Shown here piece by piece: positions 22,882 through 32,117 of a stretch of 44,603 nt of DNA (its first letter is position 1; every line of letters starts with the position of its first letter). The notes beneath the pieces are model-generated. The model saw only the letters and a program-made list of their open reading frames with translations, was not told the DNA's origin and did not search any database. The stretch spans positions 1-44,603 of the forward strand of contig JBBQMG010000014.1 of NCBI GenBank assembly GCA_038328705.1. Reading direction: 5' to 3'. Source of the stretch: UBA668 sp038328705 (GTDB taxonomy: Bacteria; Actinomycetota; Acidimicrobiia; Acidimicrobiales; Ilumatobacteraceae). A program made the position numbers and the translations under genes.

Positions 22882-24597
22882 ATGACCGAGGGTGACACCA
22901 ACGAGTCCATGGCGGTGCTGCATTCGCAAGTGATCGTCCTCGAGGGCGAGATCGAGCAACTGCGCCGGAAGTTGGCCGATGCGCCCAAGCGACAGCGTGC
23001 GCTCGAAGAGCGTCTGCTGGAGACCAAGGGTCAACTGGCGCACGCGGTGTCGCAGAACGAGAAGCTCAGCTACACGCTCCGTGAGGCCCGCGAGCACATC
23101 GCCGCCTTGCGCGACGAGGTCGAGAAGCTCACGCAGCCTCCGTCCGCATACGGCATCATCGTGGGTAAGAACGAAGACGGCACCGTCGACGTGCTCACCA
23201 GCGGTCGCAAGATGCGCGTCGGCTTGCACCCAGAGATCGAGCACGACGAACTGGAGCGCGGTGCGGAGGTAGTGCTCAACGAAAGCTTCAACATCGTCCA
23301 TGCCCGTCACGCCGAGATCACCGGTGAAGTCGTCACCATCAAGGACCTGATGGACGACGGCGTTCGAGCTCTTGTGGTTGGCCGTGCCGACGAGGAACGC
23401 GTGTGTGAACTGGCCGACTCGCTGCGGGGTGTGCACCTGCGCAACGGCGACACCATGCGTCTGGACTCGCGCAGCAACCTGCTGTTGGAGAAGCTGCCGA
23501 GACCCGAGGTCGAAGACCTGCTGCTGGAGGAAGTACCCGACATTTCGTACTCCGACATCGGCGGTCTCGATACGCAGATCGAACAGATCGCCGACGCCGT
23601 GGAGCTGCCGTTCCTCTACGCCGACCTCTTCGCCGAACACCGCTTGCCGGCACCTAAGGGAATCCTTCTCTACGGTCCTCCCGGCTGCGGCAAGACCCTC
23701 ATCGCCAAGGCGGTCGCCAACTCGCTGGCGAAGAAGGTTGCGGAGAAGACCGGTGGCGAAAAGGGCCGCAGCTACTTCATCAACATCAAGGGTCCGGAGC
23801 TGCTGAACAAGTACGTCGGCGAGACCGAGCGCCAGATTCGTCTGGTCTTTCAGCGTGCTCGTGAGAAGAGCGAAGAAGGATGGCCGGTCATCGTCTTCTT
23901 CGATGAGATGGACAGCATGTTCCGTACTCGTGGCTCGGGCATCAGCAGCGACATGGAGAGCACCATCGTGCCCCAGTTGCTGGCAGAGATCGACGGCGTG
24001 GAGGGCCTACGCAACGTCATCGTCATCGGGGCCACCAACCGCGAAGACCTCATCGACCCGGCCATTCTGCGGCCCGGTCGGCTCGACGTGAAGATCAAGA
24101 TCGAGCGACCAACTGCTGCTGCGGCGAAGCAGATCTTTGCGCAGTACCTCACCGACGAGATCCCCATCGACGCCAACTCGTCGGTGTCCGAGATGATCGA
24201 CGCAACGGTGATCGAGATGTACCGCGACGACGAGGCCAACCAGTTCCTGGAGGTCACGTACCAGAACGGCGACAAGGAAGTTCTTTACTACAAGGACTTC
24301 TCGTCGGGCGCGATGATCGAAAACATCGTGCGCCGCGCGAAGAAGCTGGCCATCAAACGGGTCATCGCCGGCGGCACTCGCGGTGTGTGCCTGAACGACC
24401 TGCTCGACAGCATCCGCCAGGAGTACAAAGAGCACGAAGATCTGCCCAACACGACCAACCCGGACGACTGGGCGAAGATCAGCGGCAAGAAGGGCGAGCG
24501 CATCGTCTTCATCCGCACACTCGTCAAGGGTCGCGAAGAGAAGGACCGCGCCGGCGGGCGCGCAATCGAGCGCGTCGCCACCGGCCAGTACCTCTGA
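22882..24597 (+). CDS. arc: Proteasome-associated AAA+ ATPase (ARC/Mpa)
   Basis: A 571-residue protein: N-terminal coiled coil (about 10-85) that captures Pup, two OB folds (about 90-210), then one AAA module with Walker A GPPGCGKT (265-272), Walker B VIVFFDEMD (D341, E342), NREDLIDPAILRPGRLD with the arginine finger, and a C-terminal GQYL that docks into the proteasome alpha ring to open the gate. It unfolds pupylated proteins and threads them into the 20S core. All key residues are present. It is separated from dop-pup-prcBA by a SCO6745-family gene and a ceramidase-like gene. Confidence 0.97.
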   Translation: MTEGDTNESMAVLHSQVIVLEGEIEQLRRKLADAPKRQRALEERLLETKGQLAHAVSQNEKLSYTLREAREHIAALRDEVEKLTQPPSAYGIIVGKNEDGTVDVLTSGRKMRVGLHPEIEHDELERGAEVVLNESFNIVHARHAEITGEVVTIKDLMDDGVRALVVGRADEERVCELADSLRGVHLRNGDTMRLDSRSNLLLEKLPRPEVEDLLLEEVPDISYSDIGGLDTQIEQIADAVELPFLYADLFAEHRLPAPKGILLYGPPGCGKTLIAKAVANSLAKKVAEKTGGEKGRSYFINIKGPELLNKYVGETERQIRLVFQRAREKSEEGWPVIVFFDEMDSMFRTRGSGISSDMESTIVPQLLAEIDGVEGLRNVIVIGATNREDLIDPAILRPGRLDVKIKIERPTAAAAKQIFAQYLTDEIPIDANSSVSEMIDATVIEMYRDDEANQFLEVTYQNGDKEVLYYKDFSSGAMIENIVRRAKKLAIKRVIAGGTRGVCLNDLLDSIRQEYKEHEDLPNTTNPDDWAKISGKKGERIVFIRTLVKGREEKDRAGGRAIERVATGQYL

Positions 24598-24606
24598 GCG
24601 ATCAAG

Positions 24607-25491
24607 TCAGGGTTTCTTGCCAGGGCGAAGGCGCGAGGCAGGCTGATAGTTGACGCCTGCCGTCTCGTCCACGCGAAGTAAGAGCAGCTCACACGAGGGC
24701 TCGAACCGTTCGGCGAACCCCGTGGATCGCCGCTCGCCGATGAGTTCCCACGGCAGCGTGGTGAGACGGTCGGTGTCGTCCTCCAACTGCTGGCGCATCT
24801 GCACTCCCGCATCGGTGACGGCACCCTCGACAACGAGGCCGCGCTGCTGCAGGCGCAACCAGCCTGCCTCGATGTCACCTGAAGATGTGCCACGGGAACG
24901 AGACAACCAATCGGTCTCGTAGCCGAGCCAGGCATTGTGAAGGATCGACGCTTCTGCATGTGTGAGGCCGGCTGCCACCACGAGCGCCCAGTGTGTGTCG
25001 CCACGCCACTCGCGAAGGCAGTTGATCGCGTGCCAGCCCGACAGCAGGTCGTCGCTGGGACGCGGCATGGCGAGGTGGGCACCGAAGAACGTGCGGCCGA
25101 CCAACGGCAACTGCTCGACGGCCGCCCACAGCTCGTCGGCATACTCGACCAACGGTTCGACGATGGCAGGTGCGTGCTCGCGGAGCCCAGCCAGGATCGC
25201 CTCGTCTCGAGCCGTCCACATGTCGGCGAACCGGTCGGCGCTACCGAGCAGATCGAAGAGGGCCGCGATGCCCAACGGACTGATCGAACCGAAGGCGGCT
25301 GTCACTGCCGCTGGACCCGCTGCTGCCAGCGGTGCGCTGCGGGCGGCCATGTAGCCCAGTGGAACGGCGAAAGCCTCAGGAAGCCCCGCTGCGTGGTATC
25401 GCTGCACCGCTCCCGGATCCCAGAAGTTCCACCCGATCGTGGTCTGTACGGAACGTGCGTTGCGGCGAGTGATCGAGAGCCAGTCCGTCAT
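24607..25491 (-). CDS. SCO6745 family protein
   Basis: A 294-residue helical protein with the repeated alanine-rich pattern of the SCO6745 family: FAVPLGYMAARSAPL, AAVTAAFGSISP, FFGAHLAMPRPSDDLLSGWHA, LREWRGDTHWALVVAAGLTHAEA, and a C-terminal winged-helix-like part (RLQQRGLVVEGAVTDAG). The family is widespread in actinobacteria without a known function. It is convergent with arc (9 bases) and divergent from the ceramidase-like gene, so it is an insertion of opposite polarity within the proteasome region. Confidence 0.8.
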   Translation of the reverse strand: MTDWLSITRRNARSVQTTIGWNFWDPGAVQRYHAAGLPEAFAVPLGYMAARSAPLAAAGPAAVTAAFGSISPLGIAALFDLLGSADRFADMWTARDEAILAGLREHAPAIVEPLVEYADELWAAVEQLPLVGRTFFGAHLAMPRPSDDLLSGWHAINCLREWRGDTHWALVVAAGLTHAEASILHNAWLGYETDWLSRSRGTSSGDIEAGWLRLQQRGLVVEGAVTDAGVQMRQQLEDDTDRLTTLPWELIGERRSTGFAERFEPSCELLLLRVDETAGVNYQPASRLRPGKKP

Positions 25492-25575
25492 GCCCTGAGT
25501 GTTGCAGGCACCAAACGCGTCACGTGTCCGTCGAATTGGCTACTGTCCACTTCGTCGGACCACAGGGGAGGCGCC

Positions 25576-27561
25576 GTGAAGAAGTTCTTCGCCGCAATTG
25601 CGGTTACATCGTTGTCGGTTGCTGCATGCTCTGGAGGTGACGCGTGGCCGGCCACCACGTCGTCCGCCACCGAGGTGTCCGTGGGCGACGCTTCGGCGCC
25701 GACGAGCGATGCGGGCACCGTCACCCCCGACACGACACTTCCGGCGCAAGACGGGCTTTATGCCGGTGCGGCGAGCAACAGCATCTTGCCGACGGTCGAT
25801 GGTGACCGCGCGTACCTGCAAGATGCCCCCGGCTGGAGCAATCTCGACCCCAATGACATCGGCGTTTTCGTGCCGACGTGGGACCAGGGTCGAGTTGATG
25901 TCGGCAACGGAAGCGATGACTCCTCGTGGGTGCACGACGATCTCCGGGCTACCGCACTGTCGCTGCGGCGCGGCAGCTCAGTGGTCATCATGGCCACTGT
26001 CGACGTGTACATGATCTTCGCCGCCGACGCCGCCGAGATCGAGAAGCGGGCGCGAGCACTGCTGCCTCCGGGACTCAACGAGATGACCAAGATCGTGATC
26101 AGCGCCACTCACAACCATCACGGCCCCGACACTGCCTTCAGTGTCAATGACGACTGGTACGACACCATGGCCGACCAGGTCGCCGACGCAATCCACAACG
26201 CGGCCATCGCGATGGAGCCGGCTCGGCTCGAGGTGCTCACTGGCGAACACCACTTTGGTCAGAGTGACGGGCGCGACCCGGTCATCGTCGACCCCCGGCT
26301 GAACATCTTGCGCGTCGCAGCTGACGGCGACGACGCCCGCACCATTGCCACCGTCGTGCAGTGGGCCAGCCACCCCGAGACCACTCTTGGTTGGAACCCG
26401 CCCGGCGACTACACCGCCCAGTGCGCCACGAAGGGCTGGGCGGCAGACGATTGCAGTGCTGATGGCCGGTACCTCACTGCCGACTACCCGGGAATCGTCC
26501 GTGAACAAGTGGGTGCCGCTCTTGGCGGCGAGGTGTTGTACTTCAACGGCGCCCTCGGCAGCCAGATCGGACCCGGTGACGCCGACGTGTGGCAGATCGA
26601 CGCGGCGCATCCGGTCGGCGACGGCGTGACCGCACCTGCGGGTGCCCTGCCAGTACCTGGCGCTGCCGACCTGCGCGACCAGAACATGGCTCGCACCGAG
26701 GCAATCGGTACTGAGCTGGCCACCCATGTTCTGGAACTCGTCGCAGCGGCGAAGCCGACCGGGGTGAACGAGATCGGATGGCGCAAGCAGCCGTTCTACA
26801 CAGCACTCACCAACATCGGCTTCCGCGTGTTGCTGGCCGACGGTGACCTCGGCTGGCAGGTGCCGGCCGCATACAACTGCACCGCCAAGCCGTACACCGA
26901 CGACAACTGCACCGACGACGGGGGAGCGTTCGAGGACGATCCCATACTCACCCCACTGGTGGACAGCCAGGTTCGCAAGGGTGACGTGTTGAAGACGCAG
27001 ATCACCTGGGTGAGCGTTGGCGATGTCGGGTTTCTGTTCATGCCCGGTGAGTTGCCGCCGGAACTGGTCACCGGGCTGCCCGAAGACTTCGCGACCAATA
27101 CGGCGGCGTATTACACCGAGCCGGACCTGCATGCAGTAGGCGCCGACTACCAGATCCCCGGCTACCTGCTCGATCTGGTGCCGACGAAGACCACCTTCAC
27201 GGTGGGCCTTGGCGGCGACGAACTGGGCTATTGGGTCCCCATCAACGAAGCACGCCTGAAGTGTCTCGACCTGGTATTCGATCCGGCCAGCGGTTACACC
27301 TGTCAGCGACTCTTCGACGAGGGACTGCTGGTCACGGTCGATGCCGTCGCTGGCCCGGTCTGCCGCAGTGTCACTGACGATCCTGCGAGCGCTTCGTACA
27401 CCCCCGAGCAGCTGACGGCTCTCCAGGCCGTGTGCCGCTACGGGCAGGCGCTCGGACGCGAGCTGGGGGAGCCCGCTGGGCACTACGAGGAGACGAACTC
27501 GGCCGGCTGGGACCTCGTTGACGATCTGTGGTCCGCTGCTCGCCAACTGTTCAGCGCCTGA
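25576..27561 (+). CDS. Secreted lipoprotein resembling neutral ceramidase
   Basis: A 661-residue protein. The GTG start has AGGGGAGG a few bases upstream. A lipoprotein signal (KKFFAAIAVTSLSVAAC) is followed by a Thr/Ser-rich linker and an enzyme-like domain with the ceramidase order of motifs: VHDDLRATALSLRRG, VVIMATVDVYMIF, the metal-site segment SATHNHHGPDTAF, QWASHPET, and a late VGLGGDELGYWVP. Neutral ceramidases hydrolyse N-acyl sphingoids with Zn2+. Actinobacteria generally lack sphingolipids, so another amide lipid or an environmental substrate is likely. The usual DITP opening motif is not obvious. Confidence 0.72.
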   Translation: MKKFFAAIAVTSLSVAACSGGDAWPATTSSATEVSVGDASAPTSDAGTVTPDTTLPAQDGLYAGAASNSILPTVDGDRAYLQDAPGWSNLDPNDIGVFVPTWDQGRVDVGNGSDDSSWVHDDLRATALSLRRGSSVVIMATVDVYMIFAADAAEIEKRARALLPPGLNEMTKIVISATHNHHGPDTAFSVNDDWYDTMADQVADAIHNAAIAMEPARLEVLTGEHHFGQSDGRDPVIVDPRLNILRVAADGDDARTIATVVQWASHPETTLGWNPPGDYTAQCATKGWAADDCSADGRYLTADYPGIVREQVGAALGGEVLYFNGALGSQIGPGDADVWQIDAAHPVGDGVTAPAGALPVPGAADLRDQNMARTEAIGTELATHVLELVAAAKPTGVNEIGWRKQPFYTALTNIGFRVLLADGDLGWQVPAAYNCTAKPYTDDNCTDDGGAFEDDPILTPLVDSQVRKGDVLKTQITWVSVGDVGFLFMPGELPPELVTGLPEDFATNTAAYYTEPDLHAVGADYQIPGYLLDLVPTKTTFTVGLGGDELGYWVPINEARLKCLDLVFDPASGYTCQRLFDEGLLVTVDAVAGPVCRSVTDDPASASYTPEQLTALQAVCRYGQALGRELGEPAGHYEETNSAGWDLVDDLWSAARQLFSA

Positions 27562-27582
27562 TTGCGTTGTTAGGGTCCACCT

Positions 27583-29079
27583 ATGGCGATCCCCAAGGTC
27601 TGCGGCATCGAGACCGAGTACGGCATCTTGGTGCGCGGACCAGTCAGCGACAACACGAGCAACCCGGTCTCGGCCTCGTCGCTGCTGATCAACGCCTACC
27701 TCGCTGCCAACCTGCGCAAGGTCGGATGGGACTTCGAAGACGAGCATCCCGGTAGTGATGCCCGCGGCTTCAGTGTCAGCGATCTGCTCGAACCCGAGAT
27801 CGAGACGCACCTGGTCAACGCGGTACTCACCAACGGCGCCCGCTATTACGTCGACCACGCACACCCCGAGATCAGCACCCCTGAGTGCCGCACGGCCCGC
27901 GAAGCGCTGGTCTTCGACCGGGCGGCGGAGGAGATCGTGTGGGCAAGTATGCAGGCCGCAAATGCGCTTCTGCCTCCGGGTGCTGAGGTGCTGTGCCACA
28001 AGAACAACTCGGACGGCAAGGGCAACAGCTACGGCTGCCACGAGAACTATCTTGTCGCCCGCGAGGTGCCCTTCGGCCGCATCGTGCACCAGATCACACC
28101 GCACTTCGTGACCCGCCAGATCGTCGTCGGCGCCGGCAAGGTGGGCTGTGAGCTGAACGGAGTGTCGGTCACGGACGTGCCGTTTCAGATCAGCCAACGC
28201 GCCGACTTCTTCGAGGAGGAGGTCGGACTCGAGACCACGCTCAAGCGGCCAATCATCAACACCCGCGACGAACCGCACTGCGACCCCAGCAAATATCGCC
28301 GCCTGCACGTCATCGTCGGCGACGCCAACATGAGCGAGACCGCCACCCTGGTCAAGGTGGGTGCCACTTCGATCCTGTTGGCGATGATCGAGGACGATGT
28401 CATCGGTGACGATCTGGCGCTGGCCAACCCGGTTGCTGCGATTCGACACATCAGCCACGACCCGTCGCTGCAGCGCACCGTCCTGCTGCGCAACGGCCGG
28501 CGGGCGACCGCCCTCGAGATTCAGTGGGGGCTGTTGGAGCTGGCCCTGAAGTACGAGCGGTCACACGGCCTCGAGCCGGTAGGGCACGAGGTCGGCAGGG
28601 AAGTACTGGGGTTGTGGGAAAGCATTCTCACCGGCCTGGAGCGCGAGCCCGAGTCGGTGGCCCATCAGGTCGACTGGATTGCCAAGCGACGGGTTGTCGA
28701 GGCGTACGCCGCCCGCCACGATGCCGGCCCCGGCGATGCCCGTCTGAAAGCGCTCGACCTGCAGTATCACGACCTGCGCCGCGACAAGTGCCTGGCCCGC
28801 CGCGTCGGTCTTGACGTATTGACCACCAACGAGGAAGTGCACCACGCGATGACCAACCCGCCGCTCACCACTCGCGCCTATTTTCGAGGCCGCTGTCTGA
28901 CGAAGTGGCCCACCGAAATCGTCGCTGCCAACTGGGACAGCATGGTCTTCGACATCGGGCACGAGCCACTGCGACGAGTGCCGATGATGGAACCATTGCG
29001 CGGCACTGCGGAATCCGTGGCTATGTTGATCGACGAAAGCGATACCCCAGCCGAGCTGCTGGCCCGGCTGGGTTCCTGA
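27583..29079 (+). CDS. dop: Pup deamidase/depupylase Dop
   Basis: A 498-residue glutamine-synthetase-like ligase-fold enzyme. It opens IPKVCGIETEYGI (catalytic Glu in GIETEYG), has the Dop-specific loop (about 36-70) and the nucleophilic-site Asp in RYYVDHAHPE (D91), then KNNSDGKGNSYGCHENYL, RPIINTRDEPH and HVIVGDANMSE. It converts the terminal Gln of Pup to Glu and removes Pup from substrates. The Dop loop and the residue pattern separate it from PafA further downstream. Immediately precedes pup. Confidence 0.97.
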   Translation: MAIPKVCGIETEYGILVRGPVSDNTSNPVSASSLLINAYLAANLRKVGWDFEDEHPGSDARGFSVSDLLEPEIETHLVNAVLTNGARYYVDHAHPEISTPECRTAREALVFDRAAEEIVWASMQAANALLPPGAEVLCHKNNSDGKGNSYGCHENYLVAREVPFGRIVHQITPHFVTRQIVVGAGKVGCELNGVSVTDVPFQISQRADFFEEEVGLETTLKRPIINTRDEPHCDPSKYRRLHVIVGDANMSETATLVKVGATSILLAMIEDDVIGDDLALANPVAAIRHISHDPSLQRTVLLRNGRRATALEIQWGLLELALKYERSHGLEPVGHEVGREVLGLWESILTGLEREPESVAHQVDWIAKRRVVEAYAARHDAGPGDARLKALDLQYHDLRRDKCLARRVGLDVLTTNEEVHHAMTNPPLTTRAYFRGRCLTKWPTEIVAANWDSMVFDIGHEPLRRVPMMEPLRGTAESVAMLIDESDTPAELLARLGS

Positions 29080-29117
29080 ACGGTCCGCACACGGGCTTCG
29101 TCCACACAGGAGAACAC

Positions 29118-29312
29118 ATGGCTGAGCGCACGCAGAAACAGAAACCGACACCGAGCCGCACCGAAGAGACGGTCGAAGCTGCCCCGGCGGTGGTGGGTGG
29201 CAGCGACAAGTTGAAGGCCGAGCTCGACGACCTGCTCGATGAGATCGATGATGTCTTGGAGACCAACGCGGAGGACTTCGTGAAGTCCTACGTGCAAAAG
29301 GGTGGCCAGTAG
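29118..29312 (+). CDS. pup: Prokaryotic ubiquitin-like protein Pup
   Basis: A 64-residue, acidic, intrinsically disordered protein with the Arc-binding helix SDKLKAELDDLLDEIDDVLE and the conserved end NAEDFVKSYVQKGGQ. The final Gln must be deamidated by Dop before ligation, so a functional Dop is needed. A clear ribosome binding site (CAGGAGA) precedes the ATG. It sits 38 bases after dop and directly before prcB. Its TAG stop is a normal one: reading through it gives no Pup-like sequence. Confidence 0.97.
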   Translation: MAERTQKQKPTPSRTEETVEAAPAVVGGSDKLKAELDDLLDEIDDVLETNAEDFVKSYVQKGGQ

Positions 29313-29316
29313 TTCG

Positions 29317-30102
29317 ATGTCGATGCCGATGTTCACGCCCGGGACGGACCCTGGCTCCAGCTTTCCTGAACTACTGAAGCGAATGGGTCTCGCCGCTGAT
29401 CCGGCGAGCGCTGCCCACTGTGATCTCTCGGTACCGCACGCCACCACCTGTGTCGCCCTGCGCTTCGCCGACGGCGTGATCATGGCGGGCGATCGTCGTG
29501 CCACGAGCGGCAACCTCATCAGCCACCGCGGCATGGAAAAGGTCGTCCAAGCCGATCTGCACAGCGGCGTCGCCATCGCCGGCGCCGCCGGCCCCGCCAT
29601 GGAGATGGTCAAGCTCTTTCAACTACAGCTGGAGCACTATGAAAAGGTCGAGGGCGTCTCGCTCAGCCTGGAAGGCAAGGCGAATCAGCTCAGCATGATG
29701 GTGCGCGGCAACCTGCCCGCCGCGATGCAGGGCATGGTCGTGGTACCGATCTTTGCCGGATACGACCTGCGCCGCGCCGACGGCCGGCTGTTCACCTACG
29801 ACGTCACCGGCGGTCGCTATGAAGAGCGCGATTACATCGCCACAGGCTCGGGCATGCTGCATGCCGGAACCGTCATCAAGATCGGCTGGCGCGACACTCT
29901 CGATCGCGGCGCGGCCATAGCGTTGGCATGCCGTGGTCTCTGGGAAGCCGCCGATGCCGACAGCGCAACCGGTGGGCCCGATGCGCTGCGCGGAATTTAC
30001 CCGGTCGTTGCCATCATCACTGCCGCCGGCTGGACACGCGTGGATGACGCCGAGCTGGCGTCAGTGTTCGGGTCGATCGCCGCGGAGGTGCGCAGCCGAT
30101 GA
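29317..30102 (+). CDS. prcB: 20S proteasome beta subunit
   Basis: A protein of about 261 residues with a 42-residue propeptide removed autocatalytically before T43 (HA|TTCVALRFADGVIMAGDRR). Taking T43 as Thr1, D59 is Asp17 and K75 is Lys33, so the catalytic set is complete. It forms the two inner heptameric rings that hydrolyse unfolded proteins. I prefer ATG 29317, four bases after pup and 12 after AGGGTGG inside the pup end; an in-frame GTG at 29302 overlapping pup would add five residues. It overlaps prcA by four bases. Confidence 0.97.
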   Translation: MSMPMFTPGTDPGSSFPELLKRMGLAADPASAAHCDLSVPHATTCVALRFADGVIMAGDRRATSGNLISHRGMEKVVQADLHSGVAIAGAAGPAMEMVKLFQLQLEHYEKVEGVSLSLEGKANQLSMMVRGNLPAAMQGMVVVPIFAGYDLRRADGRLFTYDVTGGRYEERDYIATGSGMLHAGTVIKIGWRDTLDRGAAIALACRGLWEAADADSATGGPDALRGIYPVVAIITAAGWTRVDDAELASVFGSIAAEVRSR

Positions 30103-30779
30103 GCCAGCCGTTCTACGTATCGCCGGAACAGGTCATGAAAGACCGGGCCGACTATGCGCGCAAAGGAATCGCACGAGGTCGAGCGCTGGTCGCAGTGCTC
30201 TACGACGACGGCATTGCGTTGGTTGCGGAGAACCCCAGCAACACGTTGCGAAAGATCAGCGAGATCTACGACCGCATTGCGTTTGCCGGTGCCGGTAAGT
30301 ACAACGAGTTCGACCAACTACGAGTCGCGGGTGTGCGCGCCGCCGACCTGAAAGGCTTCCAGTACAGCCGTGACGACGTCGACGCGCGCAGCCTGGCCAA
30401 CAACTACGCACAGATACTCGGCGGCATCTTCACCAACGAGATGAAACCGATGGAGGTCGAGATCCTGGTGGCCGAAGTCGGCCACGTTGCCAGCGGCGAC
30501 CAGCTGTTCCACATCCAGTACGACGGCACCGTCGTCGACGAGCGGCGCTACACCGTCTTGGGCGGCGACGCAGAAGCCATCGGCGACCGCATGAAGGCGT
30601 CATTCGCAGAGGGCCAGAGCCTGAGCGCCGCCGTGCAGGAAGCAACCAGGGCACTGTCGGGTGCCGAGCGCACCCTCGTGGCCACCGACCTCGAGGTGGC
30701 CATTCTCTCGCGCAGCAACGGGCGCCGGTGCTTCCGACGACTCGACGACGAAACAGTCGCTGCTGCATTGGCCGGCTGA
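30099..30779 (+). CDS. prcA: 20S proteasome alpha subunit
   Basis: A 226-residue protein with the alpha-type N-terminal gate and H0 helix (YVSPEQVMKDRADYARKGIARG), ALVAVLYDDGIALVAENPS, and no catalytic threonine. It forms the outer rings that gate the core and receive the C-terminal QYL of the ATPase. It starts in an ATGA overlap with prcB, giving equal translation of both subunits. Three bases downstream begins pxpA on the same strand, without a visible terminator between them. Confidence 0.96.
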   Translation: MSQPFYVSPEQVMKDRADYARKGIARGRALVAVLYDDGIALVAENPSNTLRKISEIYDRIAFAGAGKYNEFDQLRVAGVRAADLKGFQYSRDDVDARSLANNYAQILGGIFTNEMKPMEVEILVAEVGHVASGDQLFHIQYDGTVVDERRYTVLGGDAEAIGDRMKASFAEGQSLSAAVQEATRALSGAERTLVATDLEVAILSRSNGRRCFRRLDDETVAAALAG

Positions 30780-30781
30780 GC

Positions 30782-31513
30782 GTGGCCGGCCCCCGATACA
30801 TCGATCTCAACAGTGATGTGGGGGAGGGTTACGGGGCGTGGCCGGGCGGGCCAGATGACGCGTTGATGCCATTACTCACGTCGGTCAATGTGGCGTGCGG
30901 CTTTCACGCCGGAGACCCGGTCATCATGCAGCGCACGTGTGCGCTGGCTCGCCAGCACGGCTGCACCATCGGTGCCCAGGTCAGCTACCCAGATCTGGCG
31001 GGCTTCGGCCGGCGGTTCATGGATATGCAGCCCGCGGAACTGACGTCGGCGGTGATCTACCAACTCGGCGCGCTCGATGCGTTTGCCCGGTTGGCCGGCG
31101 ACAAGGTCCGGTACGTGAAGCCCCATGGGGCGCTGTACAACGCGATTGTCCGACACGAGGTCCAGGCGGCAGCCGTTGCCGCTGCGGTTCATGCGTACGA
31201 CCCGTCGCTGGCGGTGCTCGGCCTGCCCAGGTCGGCGATCGGCACCGAGTGTGGACGGCTCGGCCTGCGCTTCGTCGAAGAAGGCTTCGCCGACCGTGCG
31301 TACACCGATCAAGAGGCTCTTGTCGCGCGCACAGAACCTGGAGCGCTGATCACTGACCCGGATGCGGCCGCGGTGCAGGCACTCGCGCTCGCCCAGCGCG
31401 GGGTGCAGTCCGTCTGCGTACACTCCGACACTCCAGGCGCGCCGGAGATTCTGGCAACCGTCGCCGTCGCGCTCGTGACTGCCGGGTTTCAGACGCAGCC
31501 GTTCGTTTTGTGA
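30782..31513 (+). CDS. pxpA: 5-oxoprolinase subunit PxpA (LamB/YcsF family)
   Basis: A 243-residue protein with the family marks IDLNSDVGEGYGAW, NVACGFHAGDP, GAQVSYPDLAGFGRR, RYVKPHGALYN and SVCVHSDTPGA. With PxpB and PxpC it hydrolyses 5-oxoproline (pyroglutamate) to glutamate at the expense of ATP. The GTG start is three bases after prcA, so expression is probably coupled to the proteasome. This position, between prcA and pafA, is not found in the Mycobacterium cluster I know. Confidence 0.93.
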   Translation: MAGPRYIDLNSDVGEGYGAWPGGPDDALMPLLTSVNVACGFHAGDPVIMQRTCALARQHGCTIGAQVSYPDLAGFGRRFMDMQPAELTSAVIYQLGALDAFARLAGDKVRYVKPHGALYNAIVRHEVQAAAVAAAVHAYDPSLAVLGLPRSAIGTECGRLGLRFVEEGFADRAYTDQEALVARTEPGALITDPDAAAVQALALAQRGVQSVCVHSDTPGAPEILATVAVALVTAGFQTQPFVL

Positions 31514-31514
31514 G

Positions 31515-32117
31515 ATGTCTGCGGTGAAGTTGCTGCCGTACGGCCCGCGGGCGGTGCTGGTCGAGTTCGACACATTGGCCGAAGTGATGAGTGCCGCAGC
31601 CGTATGGCGAGAGGCGGCCCTGGCCGGCGTTGTCGACGTCGTTCCCGCTGCTCGGACCGTCCTCGTGGTTCACGACGGCACACTCGATAGCGGCCAGTTG
31701 GTCGCACCAGAAGTGATGGCTCAGGTCGCAGCTGTCAACGAGGGAGTGACCCTGGACGTCGTGTACGACGGGGCCGACCTGGAGGACGTCGCGCAGGCGT
31801 GCGGCCTCCGTGTCGACGAGGTCGTCGAACTTCACAGCGGTACGGAGTACACGGTGGCGTTCTGCGGCTTCATGCCCGGCTTCGCGTATCTGGTCGGCCT
31901 GCCATCGCTGCTGCAAATGCCTCGACGCGACACACCGCGCACTCGCGTTCCGGCGGGCTCGGTGGCAATCGCCGCCGAGTTCACGGGCGTGTACCCACGA
32001 CAAAGCCCTGGCGGCTGGCACCTCCTCGGACGCACTGACACAGTGCTCTGGAATGAATCCCGTACGCCGCCGGCACTGCTGCCCCCGGGCACCCGCGTCC
32101 GGTTCCGGCCAACATGA
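31515..32117 (+). CDS. pxpB: 5-oxoprolinase subunit PxpB (KipI-like)
   Basis: A 200-residue protein with CGFMPGFAYLVGLP and RVPAGSVAIAAEFTGVYPRQ followed by SPGGWHLLGRT, the hallmark segments of the KipI/PxpB family (allophanate hydrolase subunit 1). It is one part of the ATP-dependent 5-oxoprolinase complex. The ATG begins one base after the pxpA stop and the end overlaps pxpC by four bases, so all three subunits are translated together. Confidence 0.92.
   Translation: MSAVKLLPYGPRAVLVEFDTLAEVMSAAAVWREAALAGVVDVVPAARTVLVVHDGTLDSGQLVAPEVMAQVAAVNEGVTLDVVYDGADLEDVAQACGLRVDEVVELHSGTEYTVAFCGFMPGFAYLVGLPSLLQMPRRDTPRTRVPAGSVAIAAEFTGVYPRQSPGGWHLLGRTDTVLWNESRTPPALLPPGTRVRFRPT

Noticed and set aside
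24937..25575. Upstream extension of the ceramidase-like frame
   Set aside because: It overlaps the SCO6745 gene antisense, while GTG 25576 has a strong ribosome binding site and begins a lipoprotein signal.
25978..28458. 826-codon open frame on the minus strand opposite the ceramidase-like and dop genes
   Set aside because: It is antisense to two well recognised genes and its composition is the low-complexity His/Arg/Val pattern typical of GC-rich shadow frames.
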